DNA of 64,000 bases from Polynucleobacter sp. 30F-ANTBAC. Lineage in GTDB: Bacteria; Pseudomonadota; Gammaproteobacteria; Burkholderiales; Burkholderiaceae. Below are positions 52,413 through 61,562 of this stretch, in pieces. Both the position numbers and the translations under genes were made by a program. Below the pieces are notes generated by a model. The model made no database searches. It saw only the letters and a program-made list of their open reading frames with translations, and was not told the DNA's origin. Within the stretch, counting starts at the first letter, position 1; every line of letters begins with the position of its first letter. Location of the stretch: NCBI RefSeq assembly GCF_018882385.1, contig NZ_JACVON010000001.1, positions 604,942 to 668,941 of the forward strand. Reading direction: 5' to 3'.

Positions 52413-54194
52413 ATGCACGGTGCAGATTTTATTAAAGACTTAGCAGTCATCATGTTGGTTGCTGGGGTTGTTACCGTCATATTTCACTACCTCAAGCAAC
52501 CTGTTGTTTTAGGCTACATTATTGCGGGACTCATTATCGGTCCTTATGCAACACCTTTCCCATTTATTTCAGATGAAAAGACAATTAAGACTCTAGGAGA
52601 ACTTGGGGTTGTATTCCTGATGTTTGGTCTGGGGCTTGAGTTCAGTCTTCGTAAGTTAGCCAAGGTCGGGGCCACTGCTTTCGTTGCCGCCATATCCCAA
52701 ATTGTTCTATTGATCTGGGTGGGCTATGAGATCGGTCGTTTTTTCTCATGGGATTCAATGGATTCGATTTTCCTTGGCGCCATGATGGCCATCTCATCCA
52801 CCACCATCACCGTCAAAGCGCTCGAAGAGTTAGGCCTCAAAAAAGAAAAGTTTGCTACGCTCATTTATGGCATTTTGATCGTTGAAGATATTTTGGCGAT
52901 TAGCTTAATTGTGATGCTCACCGGTATTGCCACGACAGGTCAGTTAGAGCCCATCGAGGCAGCCATGACGATTGGTGAGCTCATTCTATTTATGACCGTT
53001 TCTTTAGCTGTGGGCATCTTGTTAGTGCCGCGCCTACTGAACTTGGTTGCCAAGTTCCAGCGCAAAGAAATGTTACTTGTGACGGTCCTAGGTCTTTGCT
53101 TTGGCTTTTGCCTGATTGTGATTCAGCTAGAGTACAGCGTGGCCCTCGGCGCCTTTTTGATTGGCGCCATCATGGCTGAATCACGGCACATCCACACAAT
53201 TGAAAAATTAATTGAGCCTGTTAAAGATATGTTCATTGCCATCTTCTTCGTGACGATTGGCTTACTCTTAGATCCTGCCATCATTTGGCAATATGCTTTG
53301 CCTATCACCATCATCAGTATTGCCGTGATCATTGGTAAAGTTGTTTCTTGCAGCATGGGCACTTTCATCACGGGGCATGATGGTAAAACGTCGATGCGGG
53401 TGGGCATGGGTAAGGCTCAGATTGGGGAATTTTCATTCATTATTGCGTCGCTTGGATTAACACTGAGCGTCACCAGTGATTTTTTGTACCCGATCGTTGT
53501 AGCTGTCTCTACGATCACAACCTTGTTTACACCCTATTTGATCAAAGCTTCCGATCCATTCAGTCATAAGGTGGGGGCATTAATCCCCAACCCCATTAAA
53601 AATGTCTTTATTCAGTACTCAGAGTGGATCAGTCAAATTCGTTCTGATAATCAGTTACGTAACGACATTCGCCCCTTTGTTAGAAGAATCACATTGCATG
53701 TTTTTGTTAATGCTTGCATTGTGATAGCTTTATTCTTATCCGCCTCTAAAGTATTCACCCTTCTCAATGAATATATTGATACAGGGCATTTGGTTTGGTT
53801 TGATGAAGCCTATCAACAAGCCATGATGTGGGCTATGAGCCTACTACTATCGGCGCCCTTCTTGTTTGCCATCTACAGAAAACTGGAAGCGCTCGGCATG
53901 ATATTTGCAGACGTTCGCCTTCACTCTGGCGATCACTCTGCCGGAGAAAAGGCTGCTATCCATCAATTATTCTCTCAACTGATGCCAGTTTTAGCGGTGA
54001 TTGCTTTATTGATCTTGGTATCAGCACTCAGCTCAAGTATTTTGCCTCCAGCAGGCATGCTGCTTATTCTAGGGGCCTTAATGGCTAGCCTGATTTACTT
54101 ACTACGCAAGCAAATGGTGAAAATACATGCCAGGTTACAAATTGCTCTCACAGAGTCATTTAAAGAAAATAGTCAAAACACCCCACCCCAATAA
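52413..54194 (+). CDS. CPA2-family cation:proton antiporter (KefB/Ybal-like) lacking the RCK domain
   Basis: A 593-residue membrane protein. Residues 1-385 are a complete Na+/H+-exchanger domain: HYLKQPVVLGYIIAGLIIGP, GELGVVFLMFGLGLEFSL, and AISSTTITVKALEELG near 125. The C-terminal 180 residues contain three further hydrophobic segments and a short cytosolic stretch, but no TrkA-N/RCK NAD-binding motif, which classic KefB/KefC have. It presumably exchanges K+ or Na+ for protons; the gating ligand is unknown. It is followed 6 bp later by a pseudouridine synthase gene on the same strand. Confidence 0.87.
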   Translation: MHGADFIKDLAVIMLVAGVVTVIFHYLKQPVVLGYIIAGLIIGPYATPFPFISDEKTIKTLGELGVVFLMFGLGLEFSLRKLAKVGATAFVAAISQIVLLIWVGYEIGRFFSWDSMDSIFLGAMMAISSTTITVKALEELGLKKEKFATLIYGILIVEDILAISLIVMLTGIATTGQLEPIEAAMTIGELILFMTVSLAVGILLVPRLLNLVAKFQRKEMLLVTVLGLCFGFCLIVIQLEYSVALGAFLIGAIMAESRHIHTIEKLIEPVKDMFIAIFFVTIGLLLDPAIIWQYALPITIISIAVIIGKVVSCSMGTFITGHDGKTSMRVGMGKAQIGEFSFIIASLGLTLSVTSDFLYPIVVAVSTITTLFTPYLIKASDPFSHKVGALIPNPIKNVFIQYSEWISQIRSDNQLRNDIRPFVRRITLHVFVNACIVIALFLSASKVFTLLNEYIDTGHLVWFDEAYQQAMMWAMSLLLSAPFLFAIYRKLEALGMIFADVRLHSGDHSAGEKAAIHQLFSQLMPVLAVIALLILVSALSSSILPPAGMLLILGALMASLIYLLRKQMVKIHARLQIALTESFKENSQNTPPQ

Positions 54195-54200
54195 GAGATA

Positions 54201-54944
54201 ATGACAACCGTGGAAAAAGTACGCATATCAAAATTAATGTCTGAGCAAGGGATTTGCTCTAGACGCGAAGCAGACAACTATATCGAGCAAGGCCTGGTAT
54301 TGGTTGATGGCGAAGTGGTCAGCGAATTAGGCGCCCGCGCATTCCCCAATCAAAAGATTGAACTGAAGAAAGCCGCCGTTGCACAACAAGCTTTGCGCTA
54401 TACGATTATTTTGAATAAGCCAGTAGGCTATATCTCTCATTTCGATGAAGATCGCGAATATAAACCTGCTGCATCACTCATCGTTCCTGAAAATCAATTT
54501 GTTCATCAGTTATCAGCCCATCTCCCAGGTAAATTTAATACCCGCGGTTTAGCACCTGCTGGTCGTTTGGACATTGACTCCAGCGGTCTTCTGGTTCTCA
54601 CCCAGGACGGCAGAATTGCCAAATTATTAATTGGCGAGAATAGCCCGATTGAAAAAGAGTACTTGGTGCGTGTTGAAGGCACCCTGACCCCTGAAGGTTT
54701 ACGACTTCTCAATCATGGACTCTCTCTCGATGATGCGGCCTTAAAGCCTGCGAAAGTGAGCTGGCAGAATACGGATCAATTGAGATTTGTCTTGCGCGAA
54801 GGCAAAAAACGTCAAATTCGCCGCATGTGTGAATTGGTAGGATTGCATGTGGTGGGTCTTAAACGTATCCGTATAGGACAAATCCCCTTGGGTAGCCTGC
54901 CAGTTGGTCAATGGCGTCACTTAGGCCCTACAGAGCGCTTCTAA
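54201..54944 (+). CDS. RluF/RsuA-family pseudouridine synthase
   Basis: A 247-residue RNA-modifying enzyme. An N-terminal S4 domain ([31 protein letters not shown]) is followed by the catalytic module with the nucleophile in [20 protein letters not shown] (aspartate in GRLD, near residue 128) and [28 protein letters not shown] near the C-terminus. Similarity runs best to RluF, which targets U2604 of 23S rRNA and U35 of tRNA-Tyr, but RsuA-type specificity cannot be ruled out. An insert of about 25 residues ([13 protein letters not shown] region) precedes the catalytic loop. It is probably cotranscribed with the antiporter. Confidence 0.88.
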   Translation: MTTVEKVRISKLMSEQGICSRREADNYIEQGLVLVDGEVVSELGARAFPNQKIELKKAAVAQQALRYTIILNKPVGYISHFDEDREYKPAASLIVPENQFVHQLSAHLPGKFNTRGLAPAGRLDIDSSGLLVLTQDGRIAKLLIGENSPIEKEYLVRVEGTLTPEGLRLLNHGLSLDDAALKPAKVSWQNTDQLRFVLREGKKRQIRRMCELVGLHVVGLKRIRIGQIPLGSLPVGQWRHLGPTERF

Positions 54945-55075
54945 AGCAATTTAGGCACTATTTTTCACTTCTTCAGCGACTCTAAAGGGTTGTTTTTCAC
55001 TCATGATCTGAAATACCCCTTTGATATGAGGCGGTTTAAGAGCGAAATCGCACGAAAACACCTAAAATACGGGCT

Positions 55076-56377
55076 ATGAAAACACCTGAACTTTTGGCGC
55101 CTGCTGGCAGCCTATCCATGCTCAATACCGCCTTTGATTTTGGCGCAACTGCGGTTTACGCAGGTCAACCTCGTTATTCATTGCGCGTTCGCAATAATGA
55201 CTTTGGCAATATCGAAGTTTTGCGCGAAGGTATTGATACGGCCCACGCGCAAGGCAAAAACTTTTACTTGGTTTCCAACATCTTCCCCCATGGTGGCAAG
55301 ACACGCACTTATGTGAAAGATATGGAGCCAGTGATTGCGCTTAAACCAGATGCTTTGATCATGTCCGATCCAGGTTTGATTATGTTGGTTCGTGAAAACT
55401 GGCCAGATATGCCCATCCATTTATCTGTACAAGCCAATACCGTGAATGGGCAAGCTGCAAGATTTTGGCGCTCCGTAGGTGTTAGCCGCGTGATTTTGTC
55501 CCGCGAGCTTTCTCTTGATGAAATCGAAGCGGTTCGCCAAGACTGTCCTGAGATGGAAGTTGAAGTATTCATCCACGGTGCGCTTTGTATTGCTTACTCT
55601 GGTCGCTGCTTGCTATCAGGCTACTTCAACCATCGTGACCCTAACCAAGGTACTTGCACAAACTCTTGCCGTTGGGATTACAAGGTAGCGCAAGCGACTG
55701 AAGATGCCACAGGTGATATTTATCTTTTAGAAGAAGGTAACCGTCCTGGTGAGTGGATGCCGATTGAAGAAGATATGCACGGCACCTATATTCTGAATTC
55801 AAAAGACTTGCGGGCGATTGAACACGTTCAACGTTTAACCGAAATGGGTATTGACTCATTCAAGATTGAAGGCAGAACCAAGTCACCTTATTACGTTGCT
55901 AGAACTGCTCAAGCGTATCGCTCAGCAATTGACGATGCTGTTGCTGGCCGTCCATTTAATCCTGTTTTATTGGGTCATCTTGAAGGTCTTGCCAATCGCG
56001 GTTATACCGATGGCTTCTATGTTCGCCATCACGATCAAGATCACCAAAACTACCTACGTGGCTTCTCTATATCTGGCAGAAGTCTTTACGTTGGCAATGT
56101 CCTTGAAGTGGATGCTGCCAGAGGTTTAGTTAAAGTTGAAGCAAAGAATAAATTTGCAGTCGGCGATAAGCTGGAAATCATTCAGCCAAGTGGTAACACC
56201 GATATCGTGCTGGAAGAAATCTTCAGCACCAAAGGGGAACCCATGAGAGTTGTTCCAGGTGCTGGCTATACAGTTTGGGTCAAACTACCTCTAACCTCAG
56301 AAGGTGCGTTCTTAGCTCGTTACATGGAACAAGAAAATGCTTCTAAGCTCGAGCAAATCCCTATTTTAGAAGCTTAA
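55076..56377 (+). CDS. trhP: U32-family tRNA hydroxylation protein TrhP (YegQ-like)
   Basis: A 433-residue protein of the peptidase U32 family. The signature is VEVFIHGALCIAYSGRCLLS near residue 163, followed by GTCTNSCRWDYK, giving four cysteines likely to hold an iron-sulfur cluster. KIEGRTKSPYYVARTAQAYR near 264 and the C-terminal barrel (EIIQPSGNTDIVLEEIF) complete the YegQ layout. YegQ, now TrhP, is needed for prephenate-dependent 5-hydroxylation of U34 in tRNAs; older annotations call it a protease. It has its own terminator and starts 131 bp after the pseudouridine synthase gene. Confidence 0.92.
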   Translation: MKTPELLAPAGSLSMLNTAFDFGATAVYAGQPRYSLRVRNNDFGNIEVLREGIDTAHAQGKNFYLVSNIFPHGGKTRTYVKDMEPVIALKPDALIMSDPGLIMLVRENWPDMPIHLSVQANTVNGQAARFWRSVGVSRVILSRELSLDEIEAVRQDCPEMEVEVFIHGALCIAYSGRCLLSGYFNHRDPNQGTCTNSCRWDYKVAQATEDATGDIYLLEEGNRPGEWMPIEEDMHGTYILNSKDLRAIEHVQRLTEMGIDSFKIEGRTKSPYYVARTAQAYRSAIDDAVAGRPFNPVLLGHLEGLANRGYTDGFYVRHHDQDHQNYLRGFSISGRSLYVGNVLEVDAARGLVKVEAKNKFAVGDKLEIIQPSGNTDIVLEEIFSTKGEPMRVVPGAGYTVWVKLPLTSEGAFLARYMEQENASKLEQIPILEA

Positions 56378-56400
56378 TTACGCTTCTACTCACGTAAATA

Positions 56401-56437
56401 AAAAAAGCCTTGATGAATAAAATTCAAGGCTTTTTTT
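56401..56437 (+). terminator. Rho-independent terminator after trhP
   Basis: AAAAAAGCCTTGA (56401-56413) pairs perfectly with TCAAGGCTTTTTT (56424-56436) across a 10-nt loop and is followed by another T. It begins 23 bp after the trhP stop codon. Confidence 0.93.
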
Positions 56438-56474
56438 ATACGCCTAGTGGCACAGGACTTGCATCGGTTAAAGT

Positions 56475-57350
56475 ATGTCTATGAAAGTTGCATTAACCCA
56501 TATCACCCGCTATCAATATAGCCAAGAAGCTCAATTGGGGCCGCAACTCGTCAAATTACGCCCTGCACCACACTGCAGAACACCTATCTTGGAGTACCAC
56601 CTTCAAATTAAGCCATTGGATCACTTGATTAATTGGCAACAAGACGCGTTTTCCAATCACATCGCCCGCTTGGTTTTTCCAAATAAAACAAATCACCTTG
56701 AAATCAGAGTTGACCTGACTGCTGAGCTCATTCCAATTAACCCATTCGACTTCTATTTAGATTCGTCGGCAGAACATCACCCTCTTACGTACGATAAAAA
56801 TACCCATGATGGCTTGCTACCTTACTTAAAGGTCACAGAGTCAGGTCCTCTATTTAATCAGTTTATTCAGAAAATTCCGGCAGAAAAACGCAGAACAATT
56901 GAATTCATTATCTTCATCAATCAATTAGTCTTCAATCAGATTGCCTACTTGGTCAGACATGAACCCGGCGTGCAAAGTGTTGAAGAAACTCTGAGTAAGG
57001 GCTTAGGATCTTGCCGAGATTCTACTTGGCTTCTAGTTCAAGTCTTTAGACAATTAGGTCTTGCTGCACGCTTTGTGTCAGGCTACTTAATCGAAGCCCG
57101 GCCAGAGTGGCATAACATGAACAGCCCATCGGATACCCAAGAAAATATTGCCGAACTTCATGCTTGGTGTGAAGTATTTATACCGGGAGCCGGATGGATT
57201 GGCTTAGACCCCACGTCCGGTTTACTGGCTACAGAAGGTCATATCCCTCTAGCATGCGCCCCAGAACCAGAGAGCGCAATGCCCATTTATGGGGAATTAG
57301 ATTGGTGTGAAGTGCAGCTAACGCACCAGATTAGTACTCGCTGCGTTTAA
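56475..57350 (+). CDS. Transglutaminase-like cysteine-protease-fold protein
   Basis: A 291-residue protein with an N-terminal bacterial transglutaminase-like domain (ALTHITRYQYSQEAQLGPQLVKLRP) and a catalytic core with C180 in GLGSCRDSTWLLVQV, H229 in AELHAWCEVF and D245 in GLDPTSG, a complete Cys-His-Asp triad. No signal peptide is seen. In many bacteria such proteins are encoded beside circularly permuted ATP-grasp and alpha-E-domain partners in an uncharacterised peptide system, but neither is here, so this copy stands alone. It is bounded upstream by the trhP terminator. Confidence 0.82.
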   Translation: MSMKVALTHITRYQYSQEAQLGPQLVKLRPAPHCRTPILEYHLQIKPLDHLINWQQDAFSNHIARLVFPNKTNHLEIRVDLTAELIPINPFDFYLDSSAEHHPLTYDKNTHDGLLPYLKVTESGPLFNQFIQKIPAEKRRTIEFIIFINQLVFNQIAYLVRHEPGVQSVEETLSKGLGSCRDSTWLLVQVFRQLGLAARFVSGYLIEARPEWHNMNSPSDTQENIAELHAWCEVFIPGAGWIGLDPTSGLLATEGHIPLACAPEPESAMPIYGELDWCEVQLTHQISTRCV

Positions 57351-57399
57351 ACCACACTTCTCTCTTGCTCTTGAATTAACTCAGAGCTCAAAACCTTAA

Positions 57400-57699
57400 T
57401 TAAGATTTGCTAGCTAGCGTGAAATGCTCCACAGCTGGTGCTTGCAAAAAGAATGGCCCCACATGACCGCGCCACTTTGGAAAAGCATCCGACTCTCTAA
57501 AGTCGACAGTATGATTTTCTAGAGTATCCCAGTAGATCATCAAAATGTATCTACCTGGTTTTTCAATACCAGCATTGAGCTTGTAACCACGAAAGCCTTT
57601 AGCTGGAGCAATTGCCTCAGCAACACCAGCACTCACAGCTTGTTCAAATTCAGCTTTTTTAGCTGGATCGATACTAATATCAACAATTTCTAAAACCAT
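57400..57699 (-). CDS. ABM-superfamily small monooxygenase-like protein
   Basis: A 99-residue protein with the antibiotic-biosynthesis-monooxygenase ferredoxin-like fold: VLEIVDISIDPAKKAEFEQA at the start, KGFRGYKLNAGIEKPGRYILMIYWDTLENHTVDFRESDAFPKWRG in the middle (positions 34-78), and a hydrophobic close. Members act as quinol oxygenases, heme-degrading or stress-related enzymes, often with no known substrate. A short-chain heme oxygenase role is possible but the diagnostic residues are not evident. It lies 16 bp downstream of crcB on the same strand, so cotranscription is likely. Confidence 0.75.
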   Translation of the reverse strand: MVLEIVDISIDPAKKAEFEQAVSAGVAEAIAPAKGFRGYKLNAGIEKPGRYILMIYWDTLENHTVDFRESDAFPKWRGHVGPFFLQAPAVEHFTLASKS

Positions 57700-57715
57700 A
57701 TTTTTCCTTAATAAA

Positions 57716-58093
57716 TTATTTCAACCAACTATAGGTAGCCATCCCCAACATAGTCAGCGCTAGAGAACCTAACAAATGAAAGGCAATCGTTACAAAAGCC
57801 TTCAAATAATCGCCCGACTGCATCACCAAGACCACTTCAGCGCTGAATGTTGAAAAGGTTGTTAAGCCTCCTAAGAATCCAGTGATGATGAGTAATTTTA
57901 GCTCCGGGGGCAGACTGCCTTGAGCCTCAAAAAAACTGGCCGCAAGACCTACCAAGTAAGCACCTACCAAATTAGCCATCAAGGTACCTAAGGGCATGGT
58001 TGCCCAAACAGCATTGAAGCCCAAACCTAATAGCCAGCGTGATACCGCCCCCAAAGAGGCTCCAATGCTAATTGCAACAATAGAAGAAACCAT
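57716..58093 (-). CDS. crcB: Fluoride ion channel CrcB (Fluc)
   Basis: A 125-residue membrane protein with four helices that exports fluoride as a dual-topology dimer. It has the conserved GASLGAVSRWLLGLGFN near residue 11, PLGTLMANLVGAYLVGL near 34 with the pore asparagine, and GFLGGLTTFSTFSAEVV near 72 carrying the Na+-site and phenylalanine box. The length is normal. I looked upstream for a fluoride riboswitch and did not find its GGnGAUGG/CC core. It is the first gene before the small monooxygenase gene. Confidence 0.94.
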   Translation of the reverse strand: MVSSIVAISIGASLGAVSRWLLGLGFNAVWATMPLGTLMANLVGAYLVGLAASFFEAQGSLPPELKLLIITGFLGGLTTFSTFSAEVVLVMQSGDYLKAFVTIAFHLLGSLALTMLGMATYSWLK

Positions 58094-58199
58094 AATTTTC
58101 CTAATTTACCAATCCGCCAAGCCACTGATAGTCGATGGTTCATTATATATTTCTAACCATAAGATAAGCATGGTATTCAGCATGGATTATGCTTGAGGG

Positions 58200-58775
58200 A
58201 TGAATATAAATATTTGCGTGTTTTGTGGAGCAAAAGATGGTGACAACCTCAACACCATTGCTAAAGCTGCAGACCTAGGCCGAAGCTTGGCTGAAGAAGG
58301 CTTTGGAGTTGTTTTTGGTGGAGGTCGCTTCGGATTAATGGGCAGTGTTGCTAAAGCTGCTATTGAATCAAAAGGCCGTGTCATCGGAATCATTCCAACG
58401 GGACTCACGTCACGCGAACCGGTTCAGCAAGAATTAACCGAGTTGTTTGTAGTGAACGATATTATCGAAAGAAAGCGCCTGATGATTGAAAAGTCAGATG
58501 CTTTTCTAATCCTCCCAGGTGGCCTAGGTACTTTAGATGAGTTATTCGAGGTATGGACTGGCCGTCAGGTGAAGGCTCATGCCAAACCAATCATTATTGC
58601 TAACTGGGATGGCTACTACGATAAATTGCTATCTTTTTTACATCAGGCAGATCATCATGGATTTTTAAATGGTGATCATTTAGATGGGGTTGAAATTGTT
58701 AAGTCGGTTGAAGAGGTCATTGTGACACTCAAAAAATCTTTAGCCACATCCATAAGCAAGCAATTCTCAAGGTAA
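58200..58775 (+). CDS. LOG-family (TIGR00730-type) nucleotide/cytokinin-riboside 5'-monophosphate hydrolase
   Basis: A 191-residue Rossmann-fold protein starting NINICVFCGAKDGDN. It has GVVFGGGRFGLMGSVAKAA near residue 35 and the catalytic LPGGLGTLDELFEVWTGRQ near 99, the PGGxGTxxE motif of LOG enzymes. These hydrolyse nucleoside 5'-monophosphates to base plus ribose-5-phosphate; the bacterial substrate is often AMP-like. The ATG at 58200 has GAGGG just upstream. Two bases separate it from the next gene, so they are one unit. Confidence 0.9.
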   Translation: MNINICVFCGAKDGDNLNTIAKAADLGRSLAEEGFGVVFGGGRFGLMGSVAKAAIESKGRVIGIIPTGLTSREPVQQELTELFVVNDIIERKRLMIEKSDAFLILPGGLGTLDELFEVWTGRQVKAHAKPIIIANWDGYYDKLLSFLHQADHHGFLNGDHLDGVEIVKSVEEVIVTLKKSLATSISKQFSR

Positions 58776-58777
58776 TT

Positions 58778-60190
58778 ATGCATATCAAATTTTTTGGAGC
58801 TGCCGGAGAAGTCACTGGATCCCGCCATTTAATAGAGGGCGAGATCAAGGGCCAATCATTTAAATTCATGATTGACTACGGCATGTTCCAAGGGGGAAGA
58901 GATGCTGTAGAAAAGAATTTAGAGGATCTACCTTTTAACCCTGCTGAGCTTGATTTTGTGATTTTGACGCATGCTCATATTGACCATAGCGGCCTACTTC
59001 CCCGACTAACAGGGCAAGGCTTTAAGGGCACAATTTACTGCACCTATGCCACAGAGGCTTTATTAAAGATTCTCCTATTAGATAGTGCGCATATTCAGGA
59101 AAACGATTTTGAACGAGCTTCCCGAAAACAAAAATTAGGCAAATGGCGTGGCGAATTACCAACAGTTCTCTATAGCGTTAAACAGGCAACAGAGTGCTTA
59201 TCTCAAATCAAGTCATATGACTACGGTCAAGTTTTTGAACCTATTGATGGCGTAGAAGCTCACTTTAGAAATGCCGGCCACATTCTTGGCTCAGCCATTG
59301 CAGTGATCGATGTTCAAGAAGATGCGGATAAGAAACGAATAGTCTCTTCAGGTGATCTTGGTATGTACGACAGGCCGTTAATGCCCAATCCAGACTTAAT
59401 TGAATCTGCCGACATACTTTTAATTGAGTCCACATATGGCGATCGTCTGCATAGAGGGCTTAAGGAGACAGAGGAAGAGTTGGTAACAGTCATCACTGAA
59501 ACCATGAAGCATGGTGGGAATATTGTGATGCCAGCATTTGCGGTAGGAAGAACACAAGAGATTCTTCTGATACTGATTGGTTTGGTTAAAAATGGTCGAC
59601 TACCCCACCTCAATATTTGGGTTGACTCACCAATGGCTACTGCAGCAACTCATCTGACAGAGAAATTTCTTGAAGATCTTGATGATGAATCCCAGGGTGT
59701 TTATGCATGGTTCAAGAAAAACCCACACAGCGTTGATCTAAAGTTTGTTGCAGATGTAGAAGAGTCAAAAGCTCTTAACCGAATCAAGGGCGGCGCGATT
59801 GTTATTTCAGCCAGTGGCATGTGTGAAGCGGGAAGAATCGTTCATCATTTAACTTGGAATCTTCCGCACAGCCAAAATGCTATTGTCATCACTGGCTTTC
59901 AAGCAATGGGCACACTCGGTCGCCGCTTAGTCGATAAAGCAACAGTTGTGAAGGTCATGGGCAAAGAAGTATCAGTTAAAGCTTCCGTGCATACGATTGG
60001 CGGCTTATCTGCTCATGCTGATCAAGCAGGCCTACTCCGCTGGCTAAAAGGGTTTAAGAAAGCTCCCTCAAAGGTGTTTGTTATCCATGGGGAAGCCAAA
60101 GCAACAGCAAATTTTGCAGCCGTCATTAAAGAGGAGTTGCAATGGGATCATGTCATCACCCCAGAAAAGGGGGATTTATTTCCCTGCTAA
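58778..60190 (+). CDS. MBL-fold/beta-CASP nuclease-like hydrolase (CPSF73/YSH1-type)
   Basis: A 470-residue metallo-beta-lactamase-fold protein. The zinc motif is LTHAHIDHSGLLPRL near residue 65; further metal ligands are in GHILGSAIAVID near 173 and SSGDLG near 195. The beta-CASP insert runs about 235-370, with VVISASGMCEAGRIVHHL, and the RNA-metabolising C-terminal motif GGLSAHADQAGLLRWL near 410. Such bacterial CPSF-like proteins are RNases or of unknown target. It directly follows the LOG-family gene. Confidence 0.88.
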   Translation: MHIKFFGAAGEVTGSRHLIEGEIKGQSFKFMIDYGMFQGGRDAVEKNLEDLPFNPAELDFVILTHAHIDHSGLLPRLTGQGFKGTIYCTYATEALLKILLLDSAHIQENDFERASRKQKLGKWRGELPTVLYSVKQATECLSQIKSYDYGQVFEPIDGVEAHFRNAGHILGSAIAVIDVQEDADKKRIVSSGDLGMYDRPLMPNPDLIESADILLIESTYGDRLHRGLKETEEELVTVITETMKHGGNIVMPAFAVGRTQEILLILIGLVKNGRLPHLNIWVDSPMATAATHLTEKFLEDLDDESQGVYAWFKKNPHSVDLKFVADVEESKALNRIKGGAIVISASGMCEAGRIVHHLTWNLPHSQNAIVITGFQAMGTLGRRLVDKATVVKVMGKEVSVKASVHTIGGLSAHADQAGLLRWLKGFKKAPSKVFVIHGEAKATANFAAVIKEELQWDHVITPEKGDLFPC

Positions 60191-60210
60191 AGACCCCAAA
60201 AGAATGATCC

Positions 60211-61425
60211 TTACAGAGCTTGAGCGCAAGCAAAACCACTTGCCCAAGCCCACTGGAAGTTATGGCCACCTAAATGACCGGTGACATCAACACACTCACC
60301 AATAAAATACAAACCTGGGTGTAGCTTGGACATCATGGTTTGTCCATCCAGTGACTTAGTATCAACTCCACCTAGCATCACCTCAGCCTTTTTCCAGCCC
60401 AAAGTTCCCGCAGGCTTCACAGACCATTGAGTTAGCAAATCTTTGAGCGCCTGACGATCTTTCTTGCCAACCTCAGCCCACTTGCGACCTAATAGATTCT
60501 TTTGCTCTGCAAATGACTTGGCCAGACGCTGCGGTAGCACCATAGCTAAGATTGTTTCCGTTGACTTCAGTCGATTCGCATCATCATTAAAGAGCTCATC
60601 ACAATCCACATCATTGAGCCAATTGACCTTGATGCCCTCACCTTCATGCCAATAACTGCTGGCTTGAAGCACTGCAGGCCCCGAAAGACCTTTGTGAGTT
60701 AACAATAGATCCTCATCAAAATGGCAAATGCCATAACGCTGACCCTTTTGACCAGAAGTTACTTTAACCGGAACACTTAGACCCGATAGCTCACTCAAAT
60801 TAGCAAACTCGTCAGACGTAAACGATAAAGGAACCAAGGCCGGTCTAACAGCAACAATAGGTAATTGGAACTGCTCAGCAATCTTGAGTGAAAACTCAGT
60901 GGCGCCAATGGCCGGAACCGGTAAACCACCCGTAGCCATAACAATGGCTCTTGATTTTTCGATGCCTTGATTGGTTGTCACTGCCCATGTTTGGTTAGCC
61001 AATTGCTCTACACGCTCAACTGTGACAGGGTGACGAATGACCACACCACCTTTTTGGCACTCACTAAATAACATGTCAATAATTTGTTTGGCCGACACAT
61101 CACAGAACAATTGCCCTTTGTGCTTCTCATGAAAAGGAATGTTGTAACTTTTCACTAAATCTAAAAAGTCTTGAGGCTTGTATTTAGAGAGCGCACTTTT
61201 TACAAAGTTAGGATTTTGTGACAAGAAATTAGCCGGACTAGAGTGCATGTTTGTAAAGTTGCACCTTCCGCCACCACTGATCCGGATCTTCTCCCCCAAT
61301 ACTTCGGCGTGATCAAGAACTAACACCTTCTTACCTAGCTGGCCAGCAACGCCTGCACAAAATAAACCAGCCGCACCGGCTCCAATAATGATGGCATCCC
61401 ACGATGGTGATTGCTGCTCAGACAT
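60211..61425 (-). CDS. HI0933/BaiN-family NAD(P)/FAD-dependent oxidoreductase
   Basis: A 404-residue flavoprotein. The FAD-binding Rossmann motif DAIIIGAGAAGLFCAGVAGQLG is at residues 10-31, followed by KIRISGGGRCNFTNMHSSPANFL, the HI0933 signature. MATGGLPVPAIGATEFSLKIAEQF lies near 158 and the C-terminal GECVDVTGHLGGHNFQWAWASGFACA closes the FAD site. The physiological reaction of most members is unknown; BaiN acts on bile-acid intermediates. ATG 61425 is used; an upstream ATG at 61449 adds eight residues before the family start. It converges on the MBL gene. Confidence 0.9.
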   Translation of the reverse strand: MSEQQSPSWDAIIIGAGAAGLFCAGVAGQLGKKVLVLDHAEVLGEKIRISGGGRCNFTNMHSSPANFLSQNPNFVKSALSKYKPQDFLDLVKSYNIPFHEKHKGQLFCDVSAKQIIDMLFSECQKGGVVIRHPVTVERVEQLANQTWAVTTNQGIEKSRAIVMATGGLPVPAIGATEFSLKIAEQFQLPIVAVRPALVPLSFTSDEFANLSELSGLSVPVKVTSGQKGQRYGICHFDEDLLLTHKGLSGPAVLQASSYWHEGEGIKVNWLNDVDCDELFNDDANRLKSTETILAMVLPQRLAKSFAEQKNLLGRKWAEVGKKDRQALKDLLTQWSVKPAGTLGWKKAEVMLGGVDTKSLDGQTMMSKLHPGLYFIGECVDVTGHLGGHNFQWAWASGFACAQAL

Positions 61426-61519
61426 GTCAAACTTTCTTATGAGGGTCAACTAGCTATTAACTAATAAAGTAGGCGTATTTTCTCATGGGATATGGGGATT
61501 CAGATAAGTTGAGCACCAA

Positions 61520-61547
61520 TTAAAAAGCCGCAATCGCGGCTTTTTAA
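61520..61547 (-). terminator. Rho-independent terminator after the PCu(A)C gene
   Basis: TTAAAAAGCCGC (61520-61531) pairs perfectly with GCGGCTTTTTAA (61536-61547) across a 4-nt loop. T-runs occur in both directions, but only the copper chaperone gene reads into it. Confidence 0.9.
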
Positions 61548-61562
61548 CAAGATCAGGTCAGA

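Noticed and set aside
58094..58199. Fluoride riboswitch upstream of crcB
   Set aside because: I looked for the conserved GGnGAUGG core and its downstream pairing in the leader and did not find it.
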